A DNA stretch of 64,000 nucleotides from Aphelocoma coerulescens (Eukaryota > Chordata > Aves > Passeriformes > Corvidae), in NCBI RefSeq assembly GCF_041296385.1, contig NW_027183584.1:143167-207166 (forward strand), written 5' to 3'. This document shows, piece by piece, positions 48,849 through 62,079 of the stretch (position 1 is its first letter; the number at the start of each line of letters is the position of its first letter). Below the pieces are notes generated by a model, which had not been told where the DNA came from, made no database searches, and saw only the letters and a program-made list of their open reading frames with translations. The translations under genes and the position numbers were made by a program.

Positions 48849-51043
48849 TTCACATACCTTCGGTATCCCTGAGTCCAAGCAGCTAAAGCTCACAGAGACA
48901 GAAGTGTCAGGAAGGAAAACGTTGCAAAAGCACCCCCTTCTCTTATCAGCATATAAATTGTGCACAACAGGCTGCGGCACCGAACCTTCCTTCTCAGATA
49001 GACATGCCATCACACTTTTCACTCTTGCAGCTCGGTTGAAAAGCTCCAGCAGCTGCTCCCGCAATAGCAAAAGGTTCTAGAAGTGAAAGCCAGTTTGGGG
49101 CTGCACCTTCTCCTTGCCGCATGTAAGCCACACCAAACTCCCTGATGCACTCTGTCCTCCCTTCTCAAAGGAGTAGACGGTGGCATCAGGACACACCTGT
49201 GTCCCAGCAGCTGGGTGCCCAGCCGGGAGCAGGAGCAGGGCTGGGGCTGCTCCCAAAGTTGCCCCGCCCCAATGCCAGAGCCGGACATATGCTGAGGGGG
49301 GGCTGGATCAGGCTTTATTGTCCAGCTGCATGCCAGGAGTGAGCACAAAATCTACCTGCATTCTCTGCAGCATGCCATCCTGGAGCAGAGCCATTGCCAA
49401 AGGAAGCCGTGAGCCCGTGCCAAGCCAGTGCCGGAGTGGGATCCTAGCAGCACCTGTGGAAGCCGGGAGAGAGGAGCCCACCTGGAGCAGGTTCGTGCAG
49501 GATTAATCATCCCGTGGCTTCCCACCAGGGTCCTGTTGCTTCCAAAAGGCCCCACAGTGTCACTGTGGCCCCTCGGTTCCACCAGGTTCCATAGCGTCAC
49601 TGTGGTGCCCAGGGTTCCGTCAGCTTCGCCAGCATCCCCACGGTCTGCAGAGCTCCCCGAGCTTCTGTGGTGTCACAGTGGAGGCAGGGTTGCATCAGGT
49701 TCCATAGCATCAGCACGGTCTCCAGGGCTCCCAGAGGTTCTGTGGTGTCACAGTGGAGGCAGGGTTGCATCAGGTTCCATAGCATCACCACAGTCTCCAG
49801 GGCTCCTGAGCTTCTGTGGTGTCACAGTGGAGGCAGGGTTGCATCAGGTTCCATAGCATCAGCACGGTCTCCAGGGCTCCCAGAGCTTCTGTGGTGTCAC
49901 AGAGGAGGCAGGGTTGCATCAGGTTCAATAGCATCAGCACGGTCTCCAGGGCTCCCCTGAGCTTCTGTGGTGGTGTCACAGAGGAGCCAGGCTTCCTTGT
50001 AGTTCCCCAGCATCACAAAGGCTCTCCTGGGAGCCACGGGTCACAAAGCACCGTGGGCTCTGTGCAGCCCCGCTGTGTCACAATGGCCGCTGGCTTCCAC
50101 GAGCCCCCGCAGTGTCCCAGTGGGCCCCGTGGCTTTAGGAGTGGGTGGCTGGGAGTTGGTGCCAGCGGCTGGGGGAGCAGCAGCAGGGACTGTGTGTGGA
50201 CAGTGCCATGGCCACTTGTGTGGCCACTGGTGTCTCTGTGCCAGGCACAGCCGTGGTGTGTAACACCGGCTCTGGGTCCTTTGGCTGTGCAGGTGGCAGT
50301 CACGGCCTGGAGCAGGGCTGCTCCCGGGGGGACAGCCTGGGGCAGGAGGCTGCTGGAGATTCATTCCCCACACTCCTTGTCATGAGGTGCTCAGAGTGAT
50401 TGGAAAGGGCTGTTGGCAGCAGGCAGTTCTCTGGGTTCAAGCTGTGGAGCTGTCAGCGGGAATGCAAAGGCCAAGCTGGTGAGCCTTTTGTCCATGGTGC
50501 CTTTAGTGTGTGAGCAGTCCCTGGTGCCGTTGTCTTTGGATCCCTGAGTGTGGGAGAGGCAAGGCTTAGGATGGTGCGTAGAGCTGAGAAGGAAAGTGCC
50601 GAGAGCAGCGTGTGTGCTGCTGCTTGAGGGGTGCAGTTGAAGTTGTAGGCAGCAAGAGCTTTCTCAGCTGGCCCTTTTGTGAGCTCTGCTTTTGCCAGAT
50701 GACTTCCATCTTACCCTCTTACCATCTTAGCCTCTCATTTTTGCATATCCCAAACCCCCCTTCCAAACATCCAGCAGCTGCTTGTAAAGAAGAAGTCCTA
50801 GAACAAAAAGCCAGTGCTGCCTTTCATAGCCCCTTTGCTGTCTATGAAGTAGAGGAAAGAAGCTAGTGAGACGCACTTTCTTTCTCAACTCCATAGAGCG
50901 CATCCTTCTCTCAAGGTGGCAGAGTCCTTGGCGGAAGTGAAGCATCTGCAGCTGCAGTTCAGACTGAGAGATGTGCCAGGACAGGAAACATTTGCTGACC
51001 TTCCCTGTTCCCTGTGCAACATGATTCTCGCATCCCAGTCACT
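48849..51043 (+). repeat. Macrosatellite unit U23 (S, indel-bearing)
   Basis: 2,195 bp; monomer core 49659-49958. Bases: 76 G, 564 G, 1040 C, 1642 G. Eight 1-base indels: losses near 49,160, 49,806 and 50,624; gains near 50,330, 50,407, 50,494, 50,544 and 50,759. Confidence 0.95.
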
Positions 51044-53231
51044 TTCACATACCTTCGGTATCCCTGAGTCCAAGCAGCTAAAGCTCACAGAGACAGAAGT
51101 GTCAGGAAGGAAAACGTTCCAAAAGCACCCCCTTCTCTTATCAGCATATAAATTGTGCACAACAGGCTGCGGCACCGAACCTTCCTTCTCAGATAGACAT
51201 GCCATCACACTTTTCACTCTTGCAGCTCGGTTGAAAAGCTCCAGCAGCTGCTCCCGCAATAGCAAAAGGTTCTAGAAGTGAAAGCCAGTTTGGGGCTGCA
51301 CCTTCTCCTTGCCGCATGTAAGCCACACCAAACTCCCTGATGCACTCTGTCCTCCCCTTCTCAAAGGAGTAGACGGTGGCATCAGGACACACCTGTGTCC
51401 CAGCAGCTGGGTGCCCAGCCGGGAGCAGGAGCAGGGCTGGGGCTGCTCCCAAAGTTGCCCCGCCCCAATGCCAGAGCCGGACATATGCTGAGGGGGGGCT
51501 GGATCAGGCTTTATTGTCCAGCTGCATGCCAGGAGTGAGCACAAAATCTACCTGCATTCTCTGCAGCATGCCATCCTGAGCAGAGCCATTGCCAAAGGAA
51601 GCCGTCAGCCCGTGCCAAGCCAGTGCCGGAGTGGGATCCTAGCAGCACCTGTGGAAGCCGGGAGAGAGGAGCCCACCTGGAGCAGGTTCGTGCAGGATTA
51701 ATCATCCCGTGGCTTCCCACAGGGTCCTGTTGCTTCCAAAAGGCCCCACAGTGTCACTGTGGCCCCTCGGTTCCACCAGGTTCCATAGCGTCACTGTGGT
51801 GCCCAGGGTTCCGTCAGCTTCGCCAGCATCCCCACGGTCTGCAGAGCTCCCCGAGCTTCTGTGGTGTCACAGTGGAGGCAGGGTTGCATCAGGTTCCATA
51901 GCATCAGCACGGTCTCCAGGGCTCCCAGAGGTTCTGTGGTGTCACAGTGGAGGCAGGGTTGCATCAGGTTCCATAGCATCACCACAGTCTCCAGGGCTCC
52001 CTGAGCTTCTGTGGTGTCACAGTGGAGGCAGGGTTGCATCAGGTTCCATAGCATCAGCACGGTCTCCAGGGCTCCCAGAGGTTCTGTGGTGTCACAGAGG
52101 AGGCAGGGTTGCATCAGGTTCAATAGCATCAGCACGGTCTCCAGGGCTCCCCTGAGCTTCTGTGGTGGTGTCACAGAGGAGCCAGGCTTCCTTGTAGTTC
52201 CCCAGCATCACAAAGGCTCTCCTGGGAGCCACGGGTCACAAAGCACCGTGGGCTCTGTGCAGCCCCGCTGTGTCACAATGGCCGCTGGCTTCCACGAGCC
52301 CCCGCAGTGTCCCAGTGGGCCCCGTGGCTTTAGGAGTGGGTGGCTGGGAGTTGGTGCCAGCGGCTGGGGGAGCAGCAGCAGGGACTGTGTGTGGACAGTG
52401 CCATGGCCACTTGTGTGGCCACTGGTGTCTCTGTGCCAGGCACAGCCGTGGTGTGTAACACCGGCTCTGGGTCCTTTGGCTGTGCAGGTGGCAGTCACGG
52501 CCTGGAGCAGGGCTGCTCCCGGGGGACAGCCTGGGGCAGGAGGCTGCTGGAGATTCATTCCCCACACTCCTTGTCATGAGGTGCTCAGAGTGATTGGAAA
52601 GGCTGTTGGCAGCAGGCAGTTCTCTGGGTTCAAGCTGTGGAGCTGTCAGCGGGAATGCAAAGGCCAAGCTGGTGAGCCTTTTTTCTGGTGCCTTTAGTGT
52701 GTGAGCAGTCCCTGGTGCCGTTGTCTTTGGATCCTGAGTGTGGGAGAGGCAAGGCTTAGGATGGTGCGTAGAGCTGAGAAGGAAAGTGCCGAGAGCAGCG
52801 TGTGTGCTGCTGCTTTGAGGGGTGCAGTTGAAGTTGTAGGCAGCAAGAGCTTTCTCAGCTGGCCCTTTTGTGAGCTCTGCTTTTGCCAGATGACTTCCAT
52901 CTTACCTCTTACCATCTTAGCCTCTCATTTTTGCATATCCCAAACCCCCTTCCAAACATCCAGCAGCTGCTTGTAAAGAAGAAGTCCTAGAACAAAAAGC
53001 CAGTGCTGCCTTTCATAGCCCCTTTGCTGTCTATGAAGTAGAGGAAAGAAGCTAGTGAGACGCACTTTCTTTCTCAACTCCATAGAGCGCATCCTTCTCT
53101 CAAGGTGGCAGAGTCCTTGGCGAAGTGAAGCATCTGCAGCTGCAGTTCAGACTGAGAGATGTGCCAGGACAGGAAACATTTGCTGACCTTCCCTGTTCCC
53201 TGTGCAACATGATTCTCGCATCCCAGTCACT
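51044..53231 (+). repeat. Macrosatellite unit U24 (S, indel-bearing)
   Basis: 2,188 bp; monomer core 51853-52153. Bases: 76 C, 564 C, 1642 T. Five 1-base losses near 51,578, 51,720, 52,685, 52,906 and 53,122 account for its length. Confidence 0.95.
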
Positions 53232-55498
53232 TTCACATACCTTCGGTATCCCTGAGTCCAAGCAGCTAAAGCTCACAGAGACAGAAGTGTCAGGAAGGAA
53301 AACGTTGCAAAAGCACCCCCTTCTCTTATCAGCATATAAATTGTGCACAACAGGCTGCGGCACCGAACCTTCCTTCTCAGATAGACATGCCATCACACTT
53401 TTCACTCTTGCAGCTCGGTTGAAAAGCTCCAGCAGCTGCTCCCGCAATAGCAAAAGGTTCTAGAAGTGAAAGCCAGTTTGGGGCTGCACCTTCTCCTTGC
53501 CGCATGTAAGCCACACCAAACTCCCTGATGCACTCTGTCCTCCCCTTCTCAAAGGAGTAGACGGTGGCATCAGGACACACCTGTGTCCCAGCAGCTGGGT
53601 GCCCAGCCGGGAGCAGGAGCAGGGCTGGGGCTGCTCCCAAAGTTGCCCCGCCCCAATGCCAGAGCCGGACATATGCTGAGGGGGGGCTGGATCAGGCTTT
53701 ATTGTCCAGCTGCATGCCAGGAGTGAGCACAAAATCTACCTGCATTCTCTGCAGCATGCCATCCTGGAGCAGAGCCATTGCCAAGGAAGCCGTGAGCCCG
53801 TGCCAAGCCAGTGCCGGAGTGGGATCCTAGCAGCACCTGTGGAAGCCGGGAGAGAGGAGCCCACCTGGAGCAGGTTCGTGCAGGATTAATCATCCCGTGG
53901 CTTCCCACCAGGGTCCTGTTGCTTCCAAAAGGCCCCACAGTGTCACTGTGGCCCCTCGGTTCCACCAGGTTCCATAGCGTCACTGTGGTGCCCAGGGTTC
54001 CGTCAGCTTCGCCAGCATCCCCACGGTCTGCAGAGCTCCCCGAGCTTCTGTGGTGTCACAGTGGAGGCAGGGTTGCATCAGGTTCCATAGCATCAGCACG
54101 GTCTCCAGGGCTCCCAGAGGTTCTGTGGTGTCACAGTGGAGGCAGGGTTGCATCAGGTTCCATAGCATCACCACAGTCTCCAGGGCTCCCTGAGCTTCTG
54201 TGGTGTCACAGTGGAGGCAGGGTTGCATCAGGTTCCATAGCATCAGCACGGTCTCCAGGGCTCCCAGAGGTTCTGTGGTGTCACAGAGGAGGCAGGGTTG
54301 CATCAGGTTCCATAGCATCAGCACGGTCTCCAGGGCTCCAAGAGCTTCTGTGTTGTCACAGAGGAGGCAGGGTTGCATCAGGTTCAATAGCATCAGCACG
54401 GTCTCCAGGGCTCCCCTGAGCTTCTGTGGTGGTGTCACAGAGGAGCCAGGCTTCCTTGTAGTTCCCCAGCATCACAAAGGCTCTCCTGGGAGCCACGGGT
54501 CACAAAGCACCGTGGGCTCTGTGCAGCCCCGCTGTGTCACAATGGCCGCTGGCTTCCACGAGCCCCCGCAGTGTCCCAGTGGGCCCCGTGGCTTTAGGAG
54601 TGGGTGGCTGGGAGTTGGTGCCAGCGGCTGGGGGAGCAGCAGCAGGGACTGTGTGTGGACAGTGCCATGGCCACTTGTGTGGCCACTGGTGTCTCTGTGC
54701 CAGGCACAGCCGTGGTGTGTAACACCGGCTCTGGGTCCTTTGGCTGTGCAGGTGGCAGTCACGGCCTGGAGCAGGGCTGCTCCCGGGGGACAGCCTGGGG
54801 CAGGAGGCTGCTGGAGATTCATTCCCCACACTCCTTGTCATGAGGTGCTCAGAGTGATTGGAAAGGCTGTTGGCAGCAGGCAGTTCTCTGGGTTCAAGCT
54901 GTGGAGCTGTCAGCGGGAATGCAAAGGCCAAGCTGGTGAGCCTTTTGTCCTGGTGCCTTTAGTGTGTGAGCAGTCCCTGGTGCCGTTGTCTTTGGATCCT
55001 GAGTGTGGGAGAGGCAAGGCTTAGGATGGTGCGTAGAGCTGAGAAGGAAAGTGCCGAGAGCAGCGTGTGTGCTGCTGCTTTGAGGGGTGCAGTTGAAGTT
55101 GTAGGCAGCAAGAGCTTTCTCAGCTGGCCCTTTTGTGAGCTCTGCTTTTGCCAGATGACTTCCATCTTACCCTCTTACCATCTTAGCCTCTCATTTTTGC
55201 ATATCCCAAACCCCCTTCCAAACATCCAGCAGCTGCTTGTAAAGAAGAAGTCCTAGAACAAAAAGCCAGTGCTGCCTTTCATAGCCCCTTTGCTGTCTAT
55301 GAAGTAGAGGAAAGAAGCTAGTGAGACGCACTTTCTTTCTCAACTCCATAGAGCGCATCCTTCTCTCAAGGTGGCAGAGTCCTTGGCGGAAGTGAAGCAT
55401 CTGCAGCTGCAGTTCAGACTGAGAGATGTGCCAGGACAGGAAACATTTGCTGACCTTCCCTGTTCCCTGTGCAACATGATTCTCGCATCCCAGTCACT
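53232..55498 (+). repeat. Macrosatellite unit U25 (L, indel-bearing)
   Basis: 2,267 bp; five-monomer core 54042-54417. Bases: 76 G, 564 G, 1642 G. A single A is missing near 53,784. Confidence 0.95.
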
Positions 55499-57692
55499 TT
55501 CACATACCTTCGGTATCCCTGAGTCCAAGCAGCTAAAGCTCACAGAGACAGAAGTGTCAGGAAGGAAAACGTTGCAAAAGCACCCCCCTTCTCTTATCAG
55601 CATATAAATTGTGCACAACAGGCTGCGGCACCGAACCTTCCTTCTCAGATAGACATGCCATCACACTTTTCACTCTTGCAGCTCGGTTGAAAAGCTCCAG
55701 CAGCTGCTCCCGCAATAGCAAAAGGTTCTAGAAGTGAAAGCCAGTTTGGGGCTGCACCTTCTCCTTGCCGCATGTAAGCCACACCAAACTCCCTGATGCA
55801 CTCTGTCCTCCCCTTCTCAAAGGAGTAGACGGTGGCATCAGGACACACCTGTGTCCCAGCAGCTGGGTGCCCAGCCGGGAGCAGGAGCAGGGCTGGGGCT
55901 GCTCCCAAAGTTGCCCCGCCCCAATGCCAGAGCCGGACATATGCTGAGGGGGGGCTGGATCAGGCTTTATTGTCCAGCTGCATGCCAGGAGTGAGCACAA
56001 AATCTACCTGCATTCTCTGCAGCATGCCATCCTGGAGCAGAGCCATTGCCAAAGGAAGCCGTCAGCCCGTGCCAAGCCAGTGCCGGAGTGGGATCCTAGC
56101 AGCACCTGTGGAAGCCGGGAGAGAGGAGCCCACCTGGAGCAGGTTCGTGCAGGATTAATCATCCCGTGGCTTCCCACCAGGGTCCTGTTGCTTCCAAAAG
56201 GCCCCACAGTGTCACTGTGGCCCCTCGGTTCCACCAGGTTCCATAGCGTCACTGTGGTGCCCAGGGTTCCGTCAGCTTCGCCAGCATCCCCACGGTCTGC
56301 AGAGCTCCCCGAGCTTCTGTGGTGTCACAGTGGAGGCAGGGGTTGCATCAGGTTCCATAGCATCAGCACGGTCTCCAGGGCTCCCAGAGGTTCTGTGGTG
56401 TCACAGTGGAGGCAGGGTTGCATCAGGTTCCATAGCATCACCACAGTCTCCAGGGCTCCCTGAGCTTCTGTGGTGTCACAGTGGAGGCAGGGTTGCATCA
56501 GGTTCCATAGCATCAGCACGGTCTCCAGGGCTCCCAGAGGTTCTGTGGTGTCACAGAGGAGGCAGGTTGCATCAGGTTCAATAGCATCAGCACGGTCTCC
56601 AGGGCTCCCCTGAGCTTCTGTGGTGGTGTCACAGAGGAGCCAGGCTTCCTTGTAGTTCCCCAGCATCACAAAGGCTCTCCTGGGAGCCACGGGTCACAAA
56701 GCACCGTGGGCTCTGTGCAGCCCCGCTGTGTCACAATGGCCGCTGGCTTCCACGAGCCCCCGCAGTGTCCCAGTGGGCCCCGTGGCTTTAGGAGTGGGTG
56801 GCTGGGAGTTGGTGCCAGCGGCTGGGGGAGCAGCAGCAGGGACTGTGTGTGGACAGTGCCATGGCCACTTGTGTGGCCACTGGTGTCTCTGTGCCAGGCA
56901 CAGCCGTGGTGTGTAACACCGGCTCTGGGTCCTTTGGCTGTGCAGGTGGCAGTCACGGCCTGGAGCAGGGCTGCTCCCGGGGGACAGCCTGGGGCAGGAG
57001 GCTGCTGGAGATTCATTCCCCACACTCCTTGTCATGAGGTGCTCAGAGTGATTGGAAAGGCTGTTGGCAGCAGGCAGTTCTCTGGGTTCAAGCTGTGGAG
57101 CTGTCAGCGGGAATGCAAAGGCCAAGCTGGTGAGCCTTTTTTCCTGGTGCCTTTAGTGTGTGAGCAGTCCCTGGTGCCGTTGTCTTTGGATCCTGAGTGT
57201 GGGAGAGGCAAGGCTTAGGATGGTGCGTAGAGCTGAGAAGGAAAGTGCCGAGAGCAGCGTGTGTGCTGCTGCTTTGAGGGGTGCAGTTGAAGTTGTAGGC
57301 AGCAAGAGCTTTCTCAGCTGGCCCTTTTGTGAGCTCTGCTTTTGCCAGATGACTTCCATCTTACCCTCTTACCATCTTAGCCTCTCATTTTTGCATATCC
57401 CAAACCCCCTTCCAAACATCCAGCAGCTGCTTGTAAAGAAGAAGTCCTAGAACAAAAAGCCAGTGCTGCCTTTCATAGCCCCTTTGCTGTCTATGAAGTA
57501 GAGGAAAGAAGCTAGTGAGACGCACTTTCTTTCTCAACTCCATAGAGCGCATCCTTCTCTCAAGGTGGCAGAGTCCTTGGCGGAAGTGAAGCATCTGCAG
57601 CTGCAGTTCAGACTGAGAGATGTGCCAGGACAGGAAACATTTGCTGACCTTCCCTGTTCCCTGTGCAACATGATTCTCGCATCCCAGTCACT
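55499..57692 (+). repeat. Macrosatellite unit U26 (S, indel-bearing)
   Basis: 2,194 bp; monomer core 56311-56611. Bases: 76 G, 564 C, 1642 T. Gains near 55,588 and 56,341 and a loss near 56,567; the last two are opposite changes at the same G-run of two different monomers. Confidence 0.95.
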
Positions 57693-59883
57693 TTCACATA
57701 CCTTCGGTATCCCTGAGTCCAAGCAGCTAAAGCTCACAGAGACAGAAGTGTCAGGAAGGAAAACGTTGCAAAAGCACCCCCTTCTCTTATCAGCATATAA
57801 ATTGTGCACAACAGGCTGCGGCACCGAACCTTCCTTCTCAGATAGACATGCCATCACACTTTTCACTCTTGCAGCTCGGTTGAAAAGCTCCAGCAGCTGC
57901 TCCCGCAATAGCAAAAGGTTCTAGAAGTGAAAGCCAGTTTGGGCTGCACCTTCTCCTTGCCGCATGTAAGCCACACCAAACTCCCTGATGCACTCTGTCC
58001 TCCCCTTCTCAAAGGAGTAGACGGTGGCATCAGGACACACCTGTGTCCCAGCAGCTGGGTGCCCAGCCGGGAGCAGGAGCAGGGCTGGGGGCTGCTCCCA
58101 AAGTTGCCCCGCCCCAATGCCAGAGCCGGACATATGCTGAGGGGGGGCTGGATCAGGCTTTATTGTCCAGCTGCATGCCAGGAGTGAGCACAAAATCTAC
58201 CTGCATTCTCTGCAGCATGCCATCCTGGAGCAGAGCCATTGCCAAAGGAAGCCGTGAGCCCGTGCCAAGCCAGTGCCGGAGTGGGATCCTAGCAGCACCT
58301 GTGGAAGCCGGGAGAGAGGAGCCCACCTGGAGCAGGTTCGTGCAGGATTAATCATCCCGTGGCTTCCCACCAGGGTCCTGTTGCTTCCAAAAGGCCCCAC
58401 AGTGTCACTGTGGCCCCTCGGTTCCACCAGGTTCCATAGCGTCACTGTGGTGCCCAGGGTTCCGTCAGCTTCGCCAGCATCCCCACGGTCTGCAGAGCTC
58501 CCCGAGCTTCTGTGGTGTCACAGTGGAGGCAGGGTTGCATCAGGTTCCATAGCATCAGCACGGTCTCCAGGGCTCCCAGAGGTTCTGTGGTGTCACAGTG
58601 GAGGCAGGGTTGCATCAGGTTCCATAGCATCACCACAGTCTCCAGGGCTCCCTGAGCTTCTGTGGTGTCACAGTGGAGGCAGGGTTGCATCAGGTTCCAT
58701 AGCATCAGCACGGTCTCCAGGGCTCCCAGAGCTTCTGTGGTGTCACAGAGGAGGCAGGGTTGCATCAGGTTCAATAGCATCAGCACGGTCTCCAGGGCTC
58801 CCCTGAGCTTCTGTGGTGGTGTCACAGAGGAGCCAGGCTTCCTTGTAGTTCCCCAGCATCACAAAGGCTCTCCTGGGAGCCACGGGTCACAAAGCACCGT
58901 GGGCTCTGTGCAGCCCCGCTGTGTCACAATGGCCGCTGGCTTCCACGAGCCCCCGCAGTGTCCCAGTGGGCCCCGTGGCTTTAGGAGTGGGTGGCTGGGA
59001 GTTGGTGCCAGCGGCTGGGGGAGCAGCAGCAGGGACTGTGTGTGGACAGTGCCATGGCCACTTGTGTGGCCACTGGTGTCTCTGTGCCAGGCACAGCCGT
59101 GGTGTGTAACACCGGCTCTGGGTCCTTTGGCTGTGCAGGTGGCAGTCACGGCCTGGAGCAGGGCTGCTCCCGGGGGACAGCCTGGGGCAGGAGGCTGCTG
59201 GAGATTCATTCCCCACACTCCTTGTCATGAGGTGCTCAGAGTGATTGGAAAGGCTGTTGGCAGCAGGCAGTTCTCTGGGTTCAAGCTGTGGAGCTGTCAG
59301 CGGGAATGCAAAGGCCAAGCTGGTGAGCCTTTTGTCCTGGTGCCTTTAGTGTGTGAGCAGTCCCTGGTGCCGTTGTCTTTGGATCCTGAGTGTGGAGAGG
59401 CAAGGCTTAGGATGGTGCGTAGAGCTGAGAAGGAAAGTGCCGAGAGCAGCGTGTGTGCTGCTGCTTTGAGGGGTGCAGTTGAAGTTGTAGGCAGCAAGAG
59501 CTTTCTCAGCTGGCCCTTTTGTGAGCTCTGCTTTTGCCAGATGACTTCCATCTTACCCTCTTACCATCTTAGCCTCTCATTTTTGCATATCCAAACCCCC
59601 TTCCAAACATCCAGCAGCTGCTTGTAAAGAAGAAGTCCTAGAACAAAAAGCCAGTGCTGCCTTTCATAGCCCCTTTGCTGTCTATGAAGTAGAGGAAAGA
59701 AGCTAGTGAGACGCACTTTCTTTCTCAACTCCATAGAGCGCATCCTTCTCTCAAGGTGGCAGAGTCCTTGGCGGAAGTGAAGCATCTGCAGCTGCAGTTC
59801 AGACTGAGAGATGTGCCAGGACAGGAAACATTTGCTGACCTTCCCTGTTCCCTGTGCAACATGATTCTCGCATCCCAGTCACT
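57693..59883 (+). repeat. Macrosatellite unit U27 (S, indel-bearing)
   Basis: 2,191 bp; monomer core 58504-58804. Bases: 76 G, 564 G, 1040 C, 1642 G. Losses near 57,943, 59,395 and 59,593; gain near 58,091. The loss near 59,395 joins two frames and creates the longest open frame of the window. Confidence 0.95.
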
Positions 59884-62079
59884 TTCACATACCTTCGGTA
59901 TCCCTGAGTCCAAGCAGCTAAAGCTCACAGAGACAGAAGTGTCAGGAAGGAAAACGTTCCAAAAGCACCCCCTTCTCTTATCAGCATATAAATTGTGCAC
60001 AACAGGCTGCGGCACCGAACCTTCCTTCTCAGATAGACATGCCATCACACTTTTCACTCTTGCAGCTCGGTTGAAAAGCTCCAGCAGCTGCTCCCGCAAT
60101 AGCAAAAGGTTCTAGAAGTGAAAGCCAGTTTGGGGCTGCACCTTCTCCTTGCCGCATGTAAGCCACACCAAACTCCCTGATGCACTCTGTCCTCCCCTTC
60201 TCAAAGGAGTAGACGGTGGCATCAGGACACACCTGTGTCCCAGCAGCTGGGTGCCCAGCCGGAGCAGGAGCAGGGCTGGGGCTGCTCCCAAAGTTGCCCC
60301 GCCCCAATGCCAGAGCCGGACATATGCTGAGGGGGGGCTGGATCAGGCTTTATTGTCCAGCTGCATGCCAGGAGTGAGCACAAAATCTACCTGCATTCTC
60401 TGCAGCATGCCATCCTGGAGCAGAGCCATTGCCAAAGGAAGCCGTCAGCCCGTGCCAAGCCAGTGCCGGAGTGGGATCCTAGCAGCACCTGTGGAAGCCG
60501 GGAGAGAGGAGCCCACCTGGAGCAGGTTCGTGCAGGATTAATCATCCCGTGGCTTCCCACCAGGGTCCTGTTGCTTCCAAAAGGCCCCACAGTGTCACTG
60601 TGGCCCCCTCGGTTCCACCAGGTTCCATAGCGTCACTGTGGTGCCCAGGGTTCCGTCAGCTTCGCCAGCATCCCCACGGTCTGCAGAGCTCCCCGAGCTT
60701 CTGTGGTGTCACAGTGGAGGCAGGGTTGCATCAGGTTCCATAGCATCAGCACGGTCTCCAGGGCTCCCAGAGGTTCTGTGGTGTCACAGTGGAGGCAGGG
60801 TTGCATCAGGTTCCATAGCATCACCCACAGTCTCCAGGGCTCCCTGAGCTTCTGTGGTGTCACAGTGGAGGCAGGGTTGCATCAGGTTCCATAGCATCAG
60901 CACGGTCTCCAGGGCTCCCAGAGGTTCTGTGGTGTCACAGAGGAGGCAGGGTTGCATCAGGTTCAATAGCATCAGCACGGTCTCCAGGGCTCCCCTGAGC
61001 TTCTGTGGTGGTGTCACAGAGGAGCCAGGCTTCCTTGTAGTTCCCCAGCATCACAAAGGCTCTCCTGGGAGCCACGGGTCACAAAGCACCGTGGGCTCTG
61101 TGCAGCCCCGCTGTGTCACAATGGCCGCTGGCTTCCACGAGCCCCCGCAGTGTCCCAGTGGGCCCCGTGGCTTTAGGAGTGGGTGGCTGGGAGTTGGTGC
61201 CAGCGGCTGGGGGAGCAGCAGCAGGGGACTGTGTGTGGACAGTGCCATGGCCACTTGTGTGGCCACTGGTGTCTCTGTGCCAGGCACAGCCGTGGTGTGT
61301 AACACCGGCTCTGGGTCCTTTGGCTGTGCAGGTGGCAGTCACGGCCTGGAGCAGGGCTGCTCCCCGGGGGACAGCCTGGGGCAGGAGGCTGCTGGAGATT
61401 CATTCCCCACACTCCTTGTCATGAGGTGCTCAGAGTGATTGGAAAGGCTGTTGGCAGCAGGCAGTTCTCTGGGTTCAAGCTGTGGAGCTGTCAGCGGGAA
61501 TGCAAAGGCCAAGCTGGTGAGCCTTTTTTCCTGGTGCCTTTAGTGTGTGAGCAGTCCCTGGTGCCGTTGTCTTTGGATCCTGAGTGTGGGAGAGGCAAGG
61601 CTTAGGATGGTGCGTAGAGCTGAGAAGGAAAGTGCCGAGAGCAGCGTGTGTGCTGCTGCTTTGAGGGGTGCAGTTGAAGTTGTAGGCAGCAAGAGCTTTC
61701 TCAGCTGGCCCTTTTGTGAGCTCTGCTTTTGCCAGATGACTTCCATCTTACCCTCTTACCATCTTAGCCTCTCATTTTTGCATATCCCAAACCCCCTTCC
61801 AAACATCCAGCAGCTGCTTGTAAAGAAGAAGTCCTAGAACAAAAAGCCAGTGCTGCCTTTCATAGCCCCTTTGCTGTCTATGAAGTAGAGGAAAGAAGCT
61901 AGTGAGACGCACTTTCTTTCTCAACTCCATAGAGCGCATCCTTCTCTCAAGGTGGCAGAGTCCTTGGCGGAAGTGAAGCATCTGCAGCTGCAGTTCAGAC
62001 TGAGAGATGTGCCAGGACAGGAAACATTTGCTGACCTTCCCTGTTCCCTGTGCAACATGATTCTCGCATCCCAGTCACT
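59884..62079 (+). repeat. Macrosatellite unit U28 (S, indel-bearing)
   Basis: 2,196 bp; monomer core 60695-60996. Bases: 76 C, 564 C, 1642 T. Loss near 60,262; gains near 60,608, 60,826, 61,227 and 61,365. Confidence 0.95.

Noticed and set aside
58662..59627. Longest open frame of the window (321 codons)
   Set aside because: It exists only because a single G is missing near 59,395 in the indel-rich region, which fuses two frames; clean units do not have it.
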